This document shows, one piece after another, positions 16,971 to 27,959 of a DNA stretch of 64,000 nucleotides. Numbering within the stretch: position 1 is the stretch's first letter; each line of letters begins with the position of its first letter. The notes under the pieces are model-generated. The model saw nothing but the letters and a program-made list of their open reading frames with translations, ran no database searches and was not told the DNA's origin. Where the stretch lies: assembly GCF_000196735.1 (NCBI RefSeq), contig NC_014551.1, forward strand, positions 810,501 to 874,500, given 5' to 3'. A program made the position numbers and the translations under genes. The stretch is from Bacillus amyloliquefaciens DSM 7 = ATCC 23350. Lineage in GTDB: Bacteria; Bacillota; Bacilli; Bacillales; Bacillaceae.

Positions 16971-16986
16971 TGGCACACTTTTTGCA
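16971..16986 (+). promoter_or_regulatory. Sigma-54 (SigL) -24/-12 promoter of acoABCL
   Basis: TGGCAC, five bases, TTGCA: an exact match to the sigma-54 consensus including spacing, 42 bp before the acoA start. This agrees with the known SigL/AcoR control of the operon in B. subtilis. Confidence 0.9.
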
Positions 16987-17027
16987 TTTATTAATGTGAA
17001 CCCTAAATAGAAGGAGGCGCACAAAAA

Positions 17028-18029
17028 ATGGAATTGTTAAAACGAGAAGGCTTGTCATTAACTGAGGAAAAAGCGCTGTGGATGTACCAAAAGATGCTGG
17101 AAATCAGGGGCTTTGAAGACAAAGTTCATGAACTGTTCGCACAGGGAGTGCTTCCCGGATTCGTCCATTTGTATGCCGGTGAGGAAGCGGTAGCTGTAGG
17201 GGTGTGCGCTCATTTACATGATGGCGACAGTATTACAAGCACGCACAGGGGACATGGCCATTGTATCGCCAAAGGCTGTGATCTGGATGGCATGATGGCG
17301 GAAATATTCGGGAAAGCGACCGGACTGTGTAAAGGAAAGGGCGGTTCAATGCACATTGCCGATCTCAATAAAGGGATGCTAGGGGCAAATGGAATCGTCG
17401 GGGGCGGATTTACGCTCGCATGCGGCTCAGCGCTCACCGCTAAATATAAACAGACTAACAATGTAAGCGTTTGCTTTTTTGGAGACGGAGCAAATAACCA
17501 AGGCACCTTCCATGAAGGGCTGAACTTAGCGGCAGTATGGAACCTTCCTGTCGTATTTGTTGCCGAAAACAACGGCTACGGCGAAGCCACAACATTTGAG
17601 TACGCGTCAGCCTGTGATTCAATCGCTGATCGGGCGGCTGCCTATAACATGCCGGGGGTCAAGGTGGACGGAAAAGATATTTTAGCAGTTTACCAGGCAG
17701 CCGAGGAAGCGATAGAAAGAGCAAGAAACGGCGGTGGCCCGTCTTTGATTGAATGTATGACCTACAGAAACTACGGCCATTTCGAAGGAGATGCCCAAAC
17801 CTATAAAACAAAGGATGAAAGGACTGAGCATATTAAAGAAAAGGATGCGATTCAAGGCTTTAAAAACTATCTTTTAAAAGAAACAGATGCCAATAAACTG
17901 TCCGACATCGAACAGCGTGTCAGCGAATCGATTGAAAAAGCCGTCTCGTTCAGTGAAGACAGTCCATATCCGAAAGAGTCAGAGCTGTTGACAGACGTCT
18001 ACGTGTCATATGAAAAAGGAGGAATGTGA
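17028..18029 (+). CDS. acoA: Acetoin dehydrogenase E1 alpha subunit
   Basis: A 333-aa thiamine-diphosphate-dependent E1 alpha subunit that, with AcoB, cleaves acetoin to acetaldehyde and an acetyl group for AcoC. The TPP motif starts at GDGANNQG near residue 151 and runs to the Asn-rich segment VAENNGYGEAT. The substrate loop GHGHCIAKGCD is also present. The ATG is preceded by AGGAGGCG. It is the first gene of an operon whose next gene starts 2 bp after its stop. Confidence 0.96.
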   Translation: MELLKREGLSLTEEKALWMYQKMLEIRGFEDKVHELFAQGVLPGFVHLYAGEEAVAVGVCAHLHDGDSITSTHRGHGHCIAKGCDLDGMMAEIFGKATGLCKGKGGSMHIADLNKGMLGANGIVGGGFTLACGSALTAKYKQTNNVSVCFFGDGANNQGTFHEGLNLAAVWNLPVVFVAENNGYGEATTFEYASACDSIADRAAAYNMPGVKVDGKDILAVYQAAEEAIERARNGGGPSLIECMTYRNYGHFEGDAQTYKTKDERTEHIKEKDAIQGFKNYLLKETDANKLSDIEQRVSESIEKAVSFSEDSPYPKESELLTDVYVSYEKGGM

Positions 18030-18030
18030 G

Positions 18031-19059
18031 ATGGCGAGAGTCATAAGCATGTCAGACGCGATCAATGAAGCAATGAAGCTTGCGATGAGAAGAGACGAAA
18101 ATGTGCTTTTAATCGGTGAGGATGTCGCCGGGGGAGCGGCTGTCGATCATTTACAGGATGATGAAGCATGGGGCGGTGTACTGGGGGTCACAAAGGGGCT
18201 CGTACAGGAATTCGGACGCAGCCGAGTGCTGGACACACCGATTTCCGAGGCGGGCTACATGGGTGCGGCTATGGCTGCGGCATCAACCGGGCTGAGACCG
18301 ATTGCGGAGCTGATGTTTAATGATTTTATCGGCACGTGCTTTGACCAGGTGATCAACCAAGGGGCGAAATTCCGCTATATGTTCGGCGGAAAAGCGCAAG
18401 TGCCGATTACCGTCCGCACCACATACGGAGCTGGGTTCCGGGCAGCTGCCCAGCATTCACAGGCGCTGTATGGCCTTTTCACCAGCATCCCGGGTCTGAA
18501 GACAGTTGTTCCGTCCAATCCGTATGACGCCAAAGGCCTGCTGCTGGCGGCAATAGAAGACAATGATCCGGTATTCTTTTTTGAAGACAAAACGTCCTAC
18601 AGCATGAAAGGCGAGGTGCCGGAAGGATATTATACAATCCCGCTCGGAAAAGCGGATATCAAACGTGAAGGCGGCGACATCACGCTGTTTGCAATCGGCA
18701 AACAGGTCAATACCGCGCTTGAAGCGGCCGCACAGCTTTCTGAGAAAGGCATCGAGGCTGAGGTGCTTGATCCCCGAAGTCTGTCTCCTTTGGATGAGGA
18801 AGCGATTTTCACATCGTTAGAAAAAACAAACCGGCTGATCATCATTGACGAAGCCAATCCGCGCTGCAGCATCGCTACGGATATTGCAACGATTGTCGCC
18901 GACAAGGGCTTTGATTTGCTTGATGCGCCGATTAAACGAATTACAGCGCCGCATACACCAGTACCGTTTTCGCCAGTGCTTGAAGATCAATATTTGCCGA
19001 CATCAGATCAAATTGTCAGCGTCACGCTTGAATTGCTTGGCGAGCCGGCAATGAATTAA
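18031..19059 (+). CDS. acoB: Acetoin dehydrogenase E1 beta subunit
   Basis: A 342-aa transketolase-like E1 beta subunit, partner of AcoA in the alpha2beta2 acetoin dehydrogenase. Typical segments are GEDVAGGAAV near residue 30, RVLDTPISEAGYMGAAMAAA (60-80), the C-terminal transketolase domain and a DEANPRCS stretch. The frame is open to 18010, but the ATG at 18031 follows AAAGGAGGAATG. A 14-bp gap separates it from acoC. Confidence 0.95.
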   Translation: MARVISMSDAINEAMKLAMRRDENVLLIGEDVAGGAAVDHLQDDEAWGGVLGVTKGLVQEFGRSRVLDTPISEAGYMGAAMAAASTGLRPIAELMFNDFIGTCFDQVINQGAKFRYMFGGKAQVPITVRTTYGAGFRAAAQHSQALYGLFTSIPGLKTVVPSNPYDAKGLLLAAIEDNDPVFFFEDKTSYSMKGEVPEGYYTIPLGKADIKREGGDITLFAIGKQVNTALEAAAQLSEKGIEAEVLDPRSLSPLDEEAIFTSLEKTNRLIIIDEANPRCSIATDIATIVADKGFDLLDAPIKRITAPHTPVPFSPVLEDQYLPTSDQIVSVTLELLGEPAMN

Positions 19060-19073
19060 AGGAGGGATATAGT

Positions 19074-20267
19074 ATGGCTGTAAAAGTAGTAATGCCGAAA
19101 TTGGGAATGGCGATGAAGCAAGGTGAAGTATCAGTCTGGAATAAGAAAGTCGGCGATCCGGTTGAAAAGGGAGAAAGCATCGCCAGCATCAACTCTGAAA
19201 AAATAGAAATGGAAGTAGAAGCGCCCGAAAGCGGCACGCTCCTTCACATTAAAGTCAAAGAGGGAGAAGGAGTTCCGCCGGGAACGGCCATCTGTTATAT
19301 CGGGGAAAACGGTGAAAAGGTGCAGGAGAAGGAGGCACCGGCCCCTGAAAATGCCGGGGAACCACAAGCAGAACCTGAAACTATTCCCGCTCCCAAAGCC
19401 GGGAAAGAGCGTAAACACCGCGTGAAAATATCCCCTGTGGCCCGAAAAATGGCGGAGAAGGCAGGATTGAAAGTTGATACGCTGAACGGGACGGGGCCCG
19501 GGGGCAGAATCGTAAAAGCCGACGTCATAAAGGCGATGAAGACGGAAGCTGAACCGCGGTCTTCGGTTCAGACGGCACAGCCGGAGGGAAAACCGGCCTC
19601 AGCAATGAGAAAAGTGATTGCAGACCGAATGCACAAAAGCCTGCAAAACAGCGCCCAGCTGACACTGACCATGAAAGCGGACATTACGGAGCTTGTGAAA
19701 TGGCAGAAACAGCTGGCCGACAGTGCGAAAAAGCGGAGCGGTGTTAAACTGACGGTCACGCATTTTGTATCCCGGGCCGCGGTGCTTGCGCTGAAACAGC
19801 ATCCTGAGCTGAACAGCTCTTATCAAGAGGAGCGGATCATTACCTATCCGCATGTCCATCTCGGGATGGCAGTTTCTCTTGAAAACGGCCTTGTCGTGCC
19901 GGTGATCCGTGATGCGGAAAAGCTTTCATTCCTTGAGCTTGCGGATCAAATCAGCACATCTGCACGCCGGGCGCGGGAAGGAAATGCTTCCGGAGATGAT
20001 CTTCACGGGTCGACTTTTTCTATTACAAATCTCGGGGGATATGGAATTGAACATTTCACCCCGATCCTTAATCCGCCTGAAGCCGGTATTCTCGGAGTGG
20101 GCGCAAGCTATGAAACGCCGGCGTTCAAAGGAGATGAGCTTGTCAAAAGCACCGTGCTGCCGCTGAGCCTCACCTTTGATCACAGAGTATGTGACGGTGC
20201 TCCGGCTGCGGACTTCCTGAAAACGGTTAAAGCGCTGCTTGAAGAGCCGGCCGGATTGATTTTATAG
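19074..20267 (+). CDS. acoC: Dihydrolipoyl acetyltransferase E2 of acetoin dehydrogenase
   Basis: A 397-aa E2 core that receives the acetyl group from E1 and passes it to CoA. Domains: lipoyl domain 1-78 with the lipoylated Lys in NSEKIEME; an Ala/Pro/Glu linker; a peripheral subunit-binding domain around 115-155 (ISPVARKMAEK ... GPGGRIVKADV); and the catalytic acetyltransferase domain with the active-site motif DHRVCDG near the C-terminus. AAAGGAGGG precedes the ATG. Confidence 0.95.
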   Translation: MAVKVVMPKLGMAMKQGEVSVWNKKVGDPVEKGESIASINSEKIEMEVEAPESGTLLHIKVKEGEGVPPGTAICYIGENGEKVQEKEAPAPENAGEPQAEPETIPAPKAGKERKHRVKISPVARKMAEKAGLKVDTLNGTGPGGRIVKADVIKAMKTEAEPRSSVQTAQPEGKPASAMRKVIADRMHKSLQNSAQLTLTMKADITELVKWQKQLADSAKKRSGVKLTVTHFVSRAAVLALKQHPELNSSYQEERIITYPHVHLGMAVSLENGLVVPVIRDAEKLSFLELADQISTSARRAREGNASGDDLHGSTFSITNLGGYGIEHFTPILNPPEAGILGVGASYETPAFKGDELVKSTVLPLSLTFDHRVCDGAPAADFLKTVKALLEEPAGLIL

Positions 20268-20282
20268 AGAGGGGTGAAGAGA

Positions 20283-21662
20283 TTGACACTAGCCATTATC
20301 GGAGGAGGGCCTGCCGGATATGCAGCTGCCGTGGCTGCCGCGCGGAGGGGAGCAGAAGTCGTTCTGATAGACAAAGGGCCGCTCGGGGGCACGTGTCTCA
20401 ATGAGGGGTGCATCCCGACAAAGTCGCTGTTGGAAAGCGCGAATGTGCTTGATAAAATCAGGCACGCAAATACATTCGGCATCGAACTTCCGCAAAACAT
20501 TACGCTCAATTGGGCCCGGATGCAGGGGCGCAAACGGCAAATCGTCAACCGGCTCGTGCAGGGCATTCAATACTTAATGAAAGCAAATAAAATTAGAGTC
20601 ATCAGCGGCACTGCTTCATTTCTCTCAGATCAAACTTTGCTGATTGAAGGGGAAGGAGGCGAAAAAGAAATTCTGGAAGCCGGCCGGATATTGATCGCAT
20701 CAGGGTCTGAACCCGCGGGGCTGCCTTTTGCCCCCTTTGACGGCGATTGGGTGATCGACAGCAAAGATGTCCTTTCTTTACAGCAGATTCCGTCCTCCCT
20801 TCTCATTGTCGGCGGAGGTGTGATCGGCTGTGAGTTTGCCTCTTTATTCAGCCGTTTTAAAACGAAAGTGACGATGATTGAATCGGCTGACAGGCTGCTC
20901 CCGGCAGAAGACGAAGATATCGCGGCCGCTTTTGAAGACTCTTTACGAGACAGCGGAGTTGATATTCAGACGAAAGCTTCCTTCCAGCGGATTGACAGGG
21001 AAAGAAAAACCGCCGTGTGGACAAAAGACGGAAAAGAAATTGAGGCGCAGGCTGATCACATTCTGGTCGCAATCGGCAGAAAGCCGCGTTTGCAAGAGCT
21101 GAATCTGGAGCAGGCCGGCATCCTTTATTCTCCGCGCGGCATTGAAGTCAATGACCATATGCAGACAAATGTTTCGCATATATACGCGTGCGGCGACGCG
21201 GCCGGAGGAATGCAGCTGGCGCATGCCGCGATTCATGAAGGAATCACCGCCGCTTCGCATGCCACGGGAAAGGACAGCAAAGCCAATATGCGGGCGGTGC
21301 CCCGCTGTATTTATACATCTCCGGAAATGGCCGCTGTCGGGCTGACGGAAATACAGGCGAGAGAGAAATACGGAGATGTAAAAATCGGAGAATGTTCATT
21401 TTCCGCTAACGGCAAGGCATTAATTAAACATCAGCATGGAGGCAAAATGAAAATCATCGCCGAACCGGAATTCGGAGAAATTGTCGGGGTGTCAATGATC
21501 GGGCCTGACGTGACGGAATTGATCGGGCAGGCGGTCATGCTGATGAACGGCGAAATGACGGCGGATATGTCGGAGCACTTTATCACCGCGCATCCGACTC
21601 TTTCGGAAACGCTTCAGGAAGCCCTTCTGAATGTCACCGGCCTCGCTGTGCATTCCGTATAG
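20283..21662 (+). CDS. acoL: Dihydrolipoamide dehydrogenase E3 of acetoin dehydrogenase
   Basis: An FAD flavoprotein of 459 aa that reoxidises the lipoyl group of AcoC with NAD+. FAD-binding GGGPAGYAAA at the N-terminus, the redox disulfide in GGTCLNEGCIPTKSL, the NAD-binding IVGGGVIGCEFAS, and the C-terminal catalytic His in TAHPTLSE. The TTG at 20283 was chosen because AGAGGGGTGA lies at the right distance and the FAD fold then starts at residue 2. A GTG at 20274 in the same frame falls inside that ribosome site. It is the last gene of the operon. Confidence 0.94.
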   Translation: MTLAIIGGGPAGYAAAVAAARRGAEVVLIDKGPLGGTCLNEGCIPTKSLLESANVLDKIRHANTFGIELPQNITLNWARMQGRKRQIVNRLVQGIQYLMKANKIRVISGTASFLSDQTLLIEGEGGEKEILEAGRILIASGSEPAGLPFAPFDGDWVIDSKDVLSLQQIPSSLLIVGGGVIGCEFASLFSRFKTKVTMIESADRLLPAEDEDIAAAFEDSLRDSGVDIQTKASFQRIDRERKTAVWTKDGKEIEAQADHILVAIGRKPRLQELNLEQAGILYSPRGIEVNDHMQTNVSHIYACGDAAGGMQLAHAAIHEGITAASHATGKDSKANMRAVPRCIYTSPEMAAVGLTEIQAREKYGDVKIGECSFSANGKALIKHQHGGKMKIIAEPEFGEIVGVSMIGPDVTELIGQAVMLMNGEMTADMSEHFITAHPTLSETLQEALLNVTGLAVHSV

Positions 21663-21667
21663 CCGGG

Positions 21668-21705
21668 ATACCCTTTCTCAGGACTGAGAAGGGGTATTTT
21701 TCGTT
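21668..21705 (+). terminator. Terminator of acoABCL
   Basis: ATACCCTTTCTCAG pairs with CTGAGAAGGGGTAT (one G-U pair) over a two-base gap and is followed by TTTTTCGTT. Confidence 0.85.
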
Positions 21706-21732
21706 GAAAGCGCTTTACTTTTCCCCTACAAT
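21704..21732 (+). promoter_or_regulatory. Sigma-A promoter of acoR with overlapping cre-like site
   Basis: TTGAAA (21704-21709), 17 bp, TACAAT (21727-21732). The sequence TGAAAGCGCTTTAC at 21705-21718 overlaps the -35 and fits 12 of 14 positions of the catabolite-responsive element, centred on the invariant CG. CcpA bound here would block RNA polymerase, so glucose would silence acetoin use through acoR. B. subtilis acoR is known to be CcpA controlled. Confidence 0.7.
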
Positions 21733-21770
21733 ATATGAAAAGATGGTCTGAACAGGGGGGAGCGAATACA

Positions 21771-23579
21771 ATGAATGTCATTCGGAATGATTTTAAAACC
21801 TGGAAGCGCTTTGTGAAAGAAGGCGTGCTTGATGAATCCTGTATTCAGAAGCGGGTGGCCGCCTCATGGCACCGCTGCAAAAAAGCTGATGTCAATCCTT
21901 ATCTTGAAAAGGGGCCGAATGTGATGCCGGCAGATCATTTAGAAAGGCAGGCCGAGAAGCATGCGTTATTCTTAGCGGCCTCGGCACCGTATGCAGAAAA
22001 AATGAAAACGGCGATGCGGGAAATGGAAATGATGGTTCTCCTGATTGATGCCGACGGCGTTGTCCATTCAGTTGACGGCCACCCGCGCACCATTCATGAA
22101 GCGAACCGCATCAATTTCTTAAAAGGCGCCTGCTGGACAGAAAAGGCGGTCGGCACGAATGCGATCGGTACGGCTCTTTATACAAATGAGCCGGTCATGG
22201 TACACGGTTCTGAACATTATTCGCTCGCTTCCCATCAATGGAGCTGTTCCGCCGCGCCGATCCGTTATGAAGACGGGCGGCTGGCGGGTGTCATTGATAT
22301 TTCCTGCCCCGCCTCCCGCGCTCAGCCTTTTATGCTCGGAATTGCTTCCTCCATCGCCTATACGGCGGAACGGGAGCTTGCCTTAAAGATGAAGATGACA
22401 GAGCTTGACATGATCAGCAAATTCGCCGGGCTTACCCGGTCTCGTGAGCCAATCGTGCTTTGTAATGAAATCAACCGGATTATCGCCGCAAGCCCCCCCG
22501 TTCAGCATTTTACCGGACATATGCTGCGTGAGCTTGAGGAACAGGGCTTTCAAATCAAGCAGGCGAAACGGGAGGAGAACGGCTTCACATGCTTTTATGT
22601 AACCAAACGGGAAGAAAAGCCGGCTTTTATATTTCATGGTGCCGCAGGCAAAAGCCGGTCATCCCGAAATATGCTGCAGCAGCTGGAGCTTGTCGCCCGA
22701 ACGGACGCAACCGTCTGTCTGACAGGGGAAACCGGCACGGGAAAGGAGGTTGCCGCCCGGGCGATTCATAACAACAGCTCCAGAAAGAACGGCCCGTTTA
22801 TCGCCGTCAACTGCGGAGCGGTCCCCGAAAAGCTGATTGAAAGCGAACTGTTCGGCTATATGGAAGGCGCCTTCACCGGAGCGAAACGGAAAGGACAGAT
22901 CGGCGCTTTGCAAAAAGCCGATAAAGGCACGCTTTTCCTCGATGAAATCGGAGAAATATCACATTCCATGCAAGTGGCTTTGTTACGGGTGCTGCAGGAA
23001 CGGAAAGTCACCCCGGTCGGCGGGACAAAAGAAATTCCCATCGACATCAGAATCATCACCGCCGCACACACTGATCTGAGACAGCTTGTCGAAAGCAAAA
23101 AGCTGAGAGAAGATTTATTTTACCGGCTTCACGTCTGTCCGATTCATCTTCCGCCATTAAGAGAACGCACTGAAGACATTCCCGGCCTCTTCTTTGAATT
23201 TCAGCGAAACAGCAGGTGGCCGGGAGAGCTTCCTGATGACTTTTTAGACATATTAAAGGGCTGGAAATGGCCGGGGAATATCAGAGAATTGTTTAATGTG
23301 TTTGAACGTCTTTCCGTCATGTTCCCGGACGGACGGCTGTCCGGACGTCCCCTCGCATCCCTGCTTGAAGCGTCAGGTCTTAAAGAGGCGGCCCAGCCTT
23401 TTGAACAAGAAGAAGCGCCTCCTGTCTCTATACGGGAGCACATTCAGAAAAACATGATCGTAAACGCGCTTGAATCGGCGAAGGGAAATGTCACGCAGGC
23501 CGCCAAAATTGCGGGGATTCCGCGTAGCACGTTTTACAAACGCCTCAAAAAATTCAAACTCACCGCCGGACAATTGTAA
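21771..23579 (+). CDS. acoR: Sigma-54-dependent activator of the acetoin operon
   Basis: A 602-aa bacterial enhancer-binding protein. The N-terminal ~300 residues form a GAF-like sensing region (includes the conserved NAIGTAL segment). The AAA+ domain has Walker A GETGTGKE at about 319, the sigma-54 contact loop GAFTGA at about 366 and Walker B LFLDEIGE. The C-terminal Fis-type helix-turn-helix is at about 570-598 ([20 protein letters not shown]). The ATG at 21771 follows AGGGGGGAG; the frame is open to 21735. It should bind the palindromes upstream of acoA. Confidence 0.94.
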   Translation: MNVIRNDFKTWKRFVKEGVLDESCIQKRVAASWHRCKKADVNPYLEKGPNVMPADHLERQAEKHALFLAASAPYAEKMKTAMREMEMMVLLIDADGVVHSVDGHPRTIHEANRINFLKGACWTEKAVGTNAIGTALYTNEPVMVHGSEHYSLASHQWSCSAAPIRYEDGRLAGVIDISCPASRAQPFMLGIASSIAYTAERELALKMKMTELDMISKFAGLTRSREPIVLCNEINRIIAASPPVQHFTGHMLRELEEQGFQIKQAKREENGFTCFYVTKREEKPAFIFHGAAGKSRSSRNMLQQLELVARTDATVCLTGETGTGKEVAARAIHNNSSRKNGPFIAVNCGAVPEKLIESELFGYMEGAFTGAKRKGQIGALQKADKGTLFLDEIGEISHSMQVALLRVLQERKVTPVGGTKEIPIDIRIITAAHTDLRQLVESKKLREDLFYRLHVCPIHLPPLRERTEDIPGLFFEFQRNSRWPGELPDDFLDILKGWKWPGNIRELFNVFERLSVMFPDGRLSGRPLASLLEASGLKEAAQPFEQEEAPPVSIREHIQKNMIVNALESAKGNVTQAAKIAGIPRSTFYKRLKKFKLTAGQL

Positions 23580-23644
23580 GAAACAAGCATACTTCTCTTG
23601 GCTGCCGGACACGTTATGTGTGAGGCCCAAAGGAGGTTTGAGAC

Positions 23645-23827
23645 GTGAATACACAGCGTGCGAAAGACATTGCTGAATCCGCCGCCATGGCGTATGTGAC
23701 GTATGAAGGAGTCCCGATTTATATTCAGCATGTCAACGAAGACAAAGAAACAGCCAGGATTTTTCCGGTCGGAAATCCTCAATTTGAGCAGGAAGTGCTG
23801 CTTTCTGATTTACAAGAGCATTTTTGA
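23645..23827 (+). CDS. sspH: Small acid-soluble spore protein H
   Basis: 60 aa of the SspH family, a minor spore core protein made in the forespore. Recognisable by MNTQRAKDI at the start, the QHVNEDKETARI centre and the acidic end. It starts with GTG behind AAAGGAGGT. A forespore (sigma-G) promoter is expected but I could not pick one with confidence in the short gap after acoR. Confidence 0.88.
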   Translation: MNTQRAKDIAESAAMAYVTYEGVPIYIQHVNEDKETARIFPVGNPQFEQEVLLSDLQEHF

Positions 23828-23828
23828 G

Positions 23829-23858
23829 AAAAGGTCTGCTGATCAAAGCAGACCTTTT
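23829..23858 (+). terminator. Terminator of sspH
   Basis: AAAAGGTCTGCT and AGCAGACCTTTT form a perfect 12-bp stem around GATCAA, overlapping the stop region of sspH. Confidence 0.88.
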
Positions 23859-23967
23859 ATGTTCCTGTGAGAACTTTCCCGCTTTTTGAGAAAAATAACT
23901 AAAAATGATTAAATGATCTAACTCCCCCAAACCCGGTACAGAGAAGCCGTTCTCATGATATAAATAA

Positions 23968-25347
<1,380 letters not shown>

Positions 25348-25357
25348 TGACAATCTT

Positions 25358-25404
25358 CCCCGTTTTCTTCATCTGTTATTCTATATAATAGAAAGAAAAC
25401 GGGG
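25358..25404 (+). other. Long stem-loop that pairs with the malR ribosome site
   Basis: CCCCGTTTTCTT (25358-25369) pairs perfectly with AAGAAAACGGGG (25393-25404) over a 23-base AT-rich loop. The right arm includes part of the GGGGGG that serves as malR ribosome site (start at 25415). The structure could reduce malR translation or protect the mRNA ends between malA and malR. Confidence 0.6.
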
Positions 25405-25414
25405 GGATTTTGGA

Positions 25415-26176
25415 ATGAGTCTTGAAGAACTGGTTAATCAGCATTACGCGAAATTAAATGACAACGATTTTTATATTTTAAAATATATATTGAACAATAA
25501 GCATACGTGCTACCATCTCGGTATCAATGATATGGCGAAAGCCTGCAATGTCTCTCGGTCTTCCATCCTGCGGCTGGCCCAAAAACTCGGCTTCAGCGGC
25601 TACAGTGAATTCCGGGTTTTTCTGAAATGGGAGGATCAGCCTGAAGAGGGCGAGAATATGACGTTTGAAAAGCTTCTGGATGATATTGAAGCCAACGTAA
25701 AATACGTGAAGTCAAAAGATATGACGGAGATGTGCCGGCTGATAGATGAAGCAAAACGGATTTTCGTTTACGGATCGGGCACGGCTCAGAGGGTGTGCGC
25801 CCGTGAGCTGCAGCGGATGTTTGTATCCCGGCGGAAGTATCTGATTTTAATTCAGGACATCACAGAGTTTGATATCATGTGTGACGATTTTAAGGTCGAT
25901 GACGTATTCATCATCATTTCTTTATCCGGGGAAACACCCGAATTAATTCCGCAGGTAAGGACCCTGTCCGCAAAGGGAGTTCCGTTTATTTCAATCACCA
26001 ATCTGAAAAACAACGTACTGGCGCAAACAACGCCGTATAACCTTTATGCGACCAGCAAGCCGGTGACGTTAAGCGATAAAACGGAAATCGTCGCATTTGC
26101 CCCGTTTTTTCTGGTGGGCGAAGCGTTATTCCGTGCATATGTTGATTATGAAGAGCTTGAAAATTTTGATAAATAG
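25415..26176 (+). CDS. malR: RpiR-family activator of the maltose operon
   Basis: A 253-aa regulator with an N-terminal helix-turn-helix of the RpiR type (AKACNVSRSSILRLAQKLGF, about residues 42-61) and a C-terminal SIS sugar-phosphate-binding domain (YGSGTAQ near 112; SLSGETPE near 170). In B. subtilis the orthologue (YfiA/GlvR) activates malA in response to maltose. It is followed after 16 bp by malP. Confidence 0.92.
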   Translation: MSLEELVNQHYAKLNDNDFYILKYILNNKHTCYHLGINDMAKACNVSRSSILRLAQKLGFSGYSEFRVFLKWEDQPEEGENMTFEKLLDDIEANVKYVKSKDMTEMCRLIDEAKRIFVYGSGTAQRVCARELQRMFVSRRKYLILIQDITEFDIMCDDFKVDDVFIIISLSGETPELIPQVRTLSAKGVPFISITNLKNNVLAQTTPYNLYATSKPVTLSDKTEIVAFAPFFLVGEALFRAYVDYEELENFDK

Positions 26177-26192
26177 CGGGAGGTCACATGAA

Positions 26193-27779
26193 ATGATGCA
26201 AAAAGTCCAGCGCTTCGGCAGCGCGATGTTTGTGCCTGTTTTGTTATTTGCATTTTCCGGCATTATTGTCGGTCTGAGTACGCTCTTTAAAAATAAAACA
26301 CTGATGGGGCCGCTGGGTGATCCTGACGGGCTTTGGTATCAATGCTGGTACGTCATTGAACAGGGCGGCTGGACCGTCTTTAATCAAATGCCGCTCCTGT
26401 TTGCGATCGGCATACCTGTCGCTTTAGCGAAAAAAGCGCAGGCGCGGGCTTGTTTGGAAGCGCTTACAGTATATCTGACATTCAATTACTTTATCAATGC
26501 GATTCTGACGGTTTGGGGCGGGGCTTTTCATGTCGATATGAATCAGGAAGTCGGCGGAACGAGCGGGCTGACGATGATCGCCGGCATCAAAACGCTTGAT
26601 ACGAATATTATCGGCGCCATCTTTATTTCATCTATTGTCGTTTATTTGCACAATCGGTATTTTGATAAAAAACTGCCGGATTTCCTGGGAATTTTTCAAG
26701 GATCTTCGTACATCGTCATTATTTCTTTTTTCATTATGATACCGATTTCACTCGCGGTGGCATACGTATGGCCGATGGTTCAGTCCGGAATCGGATCACT
26801 GCAAAGCTTTCTCGTTTCTTCCGGGGCAATCGGCGTGTGGATTTACACATTCTTGGAGCGGATCTTAATTCCGACGGGCCTGCATCATTTTATTTACTCG
26901 CCGTTTGTTTTCGGTCCGGCTGTGGCTGAAGGCGGTATCGTCACCTATTGGGCGCAGCATCTCGGAGAATACTCCCAAAGCGTCAAACCGCTGAAAGAAT
27001 TGTTCCCGCAGGGGGGCTTCGCACTTCACGGCAACTCGAAAATCTTCGGCATTCCGGGAATCGCGCTCGCCTTTTACGCCACGGCTTCAAAGGAAAAGAA
27101 AAAAATCGTCGCCGGCCTGTTGATTCCGGTCACCTTGACATCCATTATCGCCGGGATTACGGAGCCGATTGAATTTACATTCCTTTTTATCTCGCCGTTT
27201 TTATTTGCGGTTCACGCTTTGCTTGCCGCTTCTATGGCAACCGTCATGTATATGGCCGGCGTCGTCGGAAATATGGGCGGCGGCTTGATTGAAACGGCGA
27301 CCTTAAACTGGATCCCGCTGGCGTCAAGCCACGGCATGACGTATGTATACCAGATCATCATCGGATTGTGCTTTACCGCCATTTACTTTTTCGTCTTCCG
27401 TTTCCTCATTCTCAAATTCAACATCGCCACACCGGGCAGAGAAAAAGAAGAAGGGCAGGAAACAAAGCTCTATTCGAAAAAGGAGTACAGAGAACGGAAG
27501 CAGGCTTCAAAAGAAACAGCGGCGGCAGACGAAACACAGCGGGATACAGCCGCTTTGTATATTGAGGCGCTTGGCGGAAAAGACAATATTATGGAGGTCA
27601 CCAATTGCGCCACCCGTCTCCGCGTCACTGTCGCTGATGATTCAAAAGTCAAAAGTGATGCCGATTTCAGAGAGCTGGGCGCCCACGGCGTCGTCAGAAA
27701 AGGCAGGGCGCTTCAGGTCATCGTCGGATTAGGCGTGCCGCAAATGCGGGAGCGTGTTGAGAAAATACTGAACGGTTAG
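26193..27779 (+). CDS. malP: Maltose-specific PTS enzyme IICB
   Basis: A 528-aa phosphotransferase permease that imports and phosphorylates maltose. About ten membrane segments form the IIC part, with the substrate loop GITEPIEF and an FALHGNSKIFG segment. The C-terminal IIB domain carries the phospho-acceptor Cys in EVTNCATRLRV. The open frame runs back to 26097 inside malR, but GGGAGG supports the ATG pair at 26193/26196. No EIIA domain is fused; a general EIIA elsewhere must supply it. Confidence 0.94.
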   Translation: MMQKVQRFGSAMFVPVLLFAFSGIIVGLSTLFKNKTLMGPLGDPDGLWYQCWYVIEQGGWTVFNQMPLLFAIGIPVALAKKAQARACLEALTVYLTFNYFINAILTVWGGAFHVDMNQEVGGTSGLTMIAGIKTLDTNIIGAIFISSIVVYLHNRYFDKKLPDFLGIFQGSSYIVIISFFIMIPISLAVAYVWPMVQSGIGSLQSFLVSSGAIGVWIYTFLERILIPTGLHHFIYSPFVFGPAVAEGGIVTYWAQHLGEYSQSVKPLKELFPQGGFALHGNSKIFGIPGIALAFYATASKEKKKIVAGLLIPVTLTSIIAGITEPIEFTFLFISPFLFAVHALLAASMATVMYMAGVVGNMGGGLIETATLNWIPLASSHGMTYVYQIIIGLCFTAIYFFVFRFLILKFNIATPGREKEEGQETKLYSKKEYRERKQASKETAAADETQRDTAALYIEALGGKDNIMEVTNCATRLRVTVADDSKVKSDADFRELGAHGVVRKGRALQVIVGLGVPQMRERVEKILNG

Positions 27780-27812
27780 CATACCGCAGCAGCAGGCTGT
27801 GTGCAGAACGGG

Positions 27813-27839
27813 AAGAGCGCTGGTTTATCCGGCGCTCTT
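27813..27839 (+). terminator. Terminator of the malA operon
   Basis: AAGAGCGC and GCGCTCTT arms around an 11-base loop, followed by TTTTT. Confidence 0.8.
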
Positions 27840-27959
27840 TTTATGTGTGTTGAAAAAATGTCTGAATTTGTCATACCTTTGCCACCTGTACATGCAGGAG
27901 TGAATGACTTCTGTGATGTTCGGTGTTTTAATTAGCAATTAAAAATAGGAGGCAAACCA

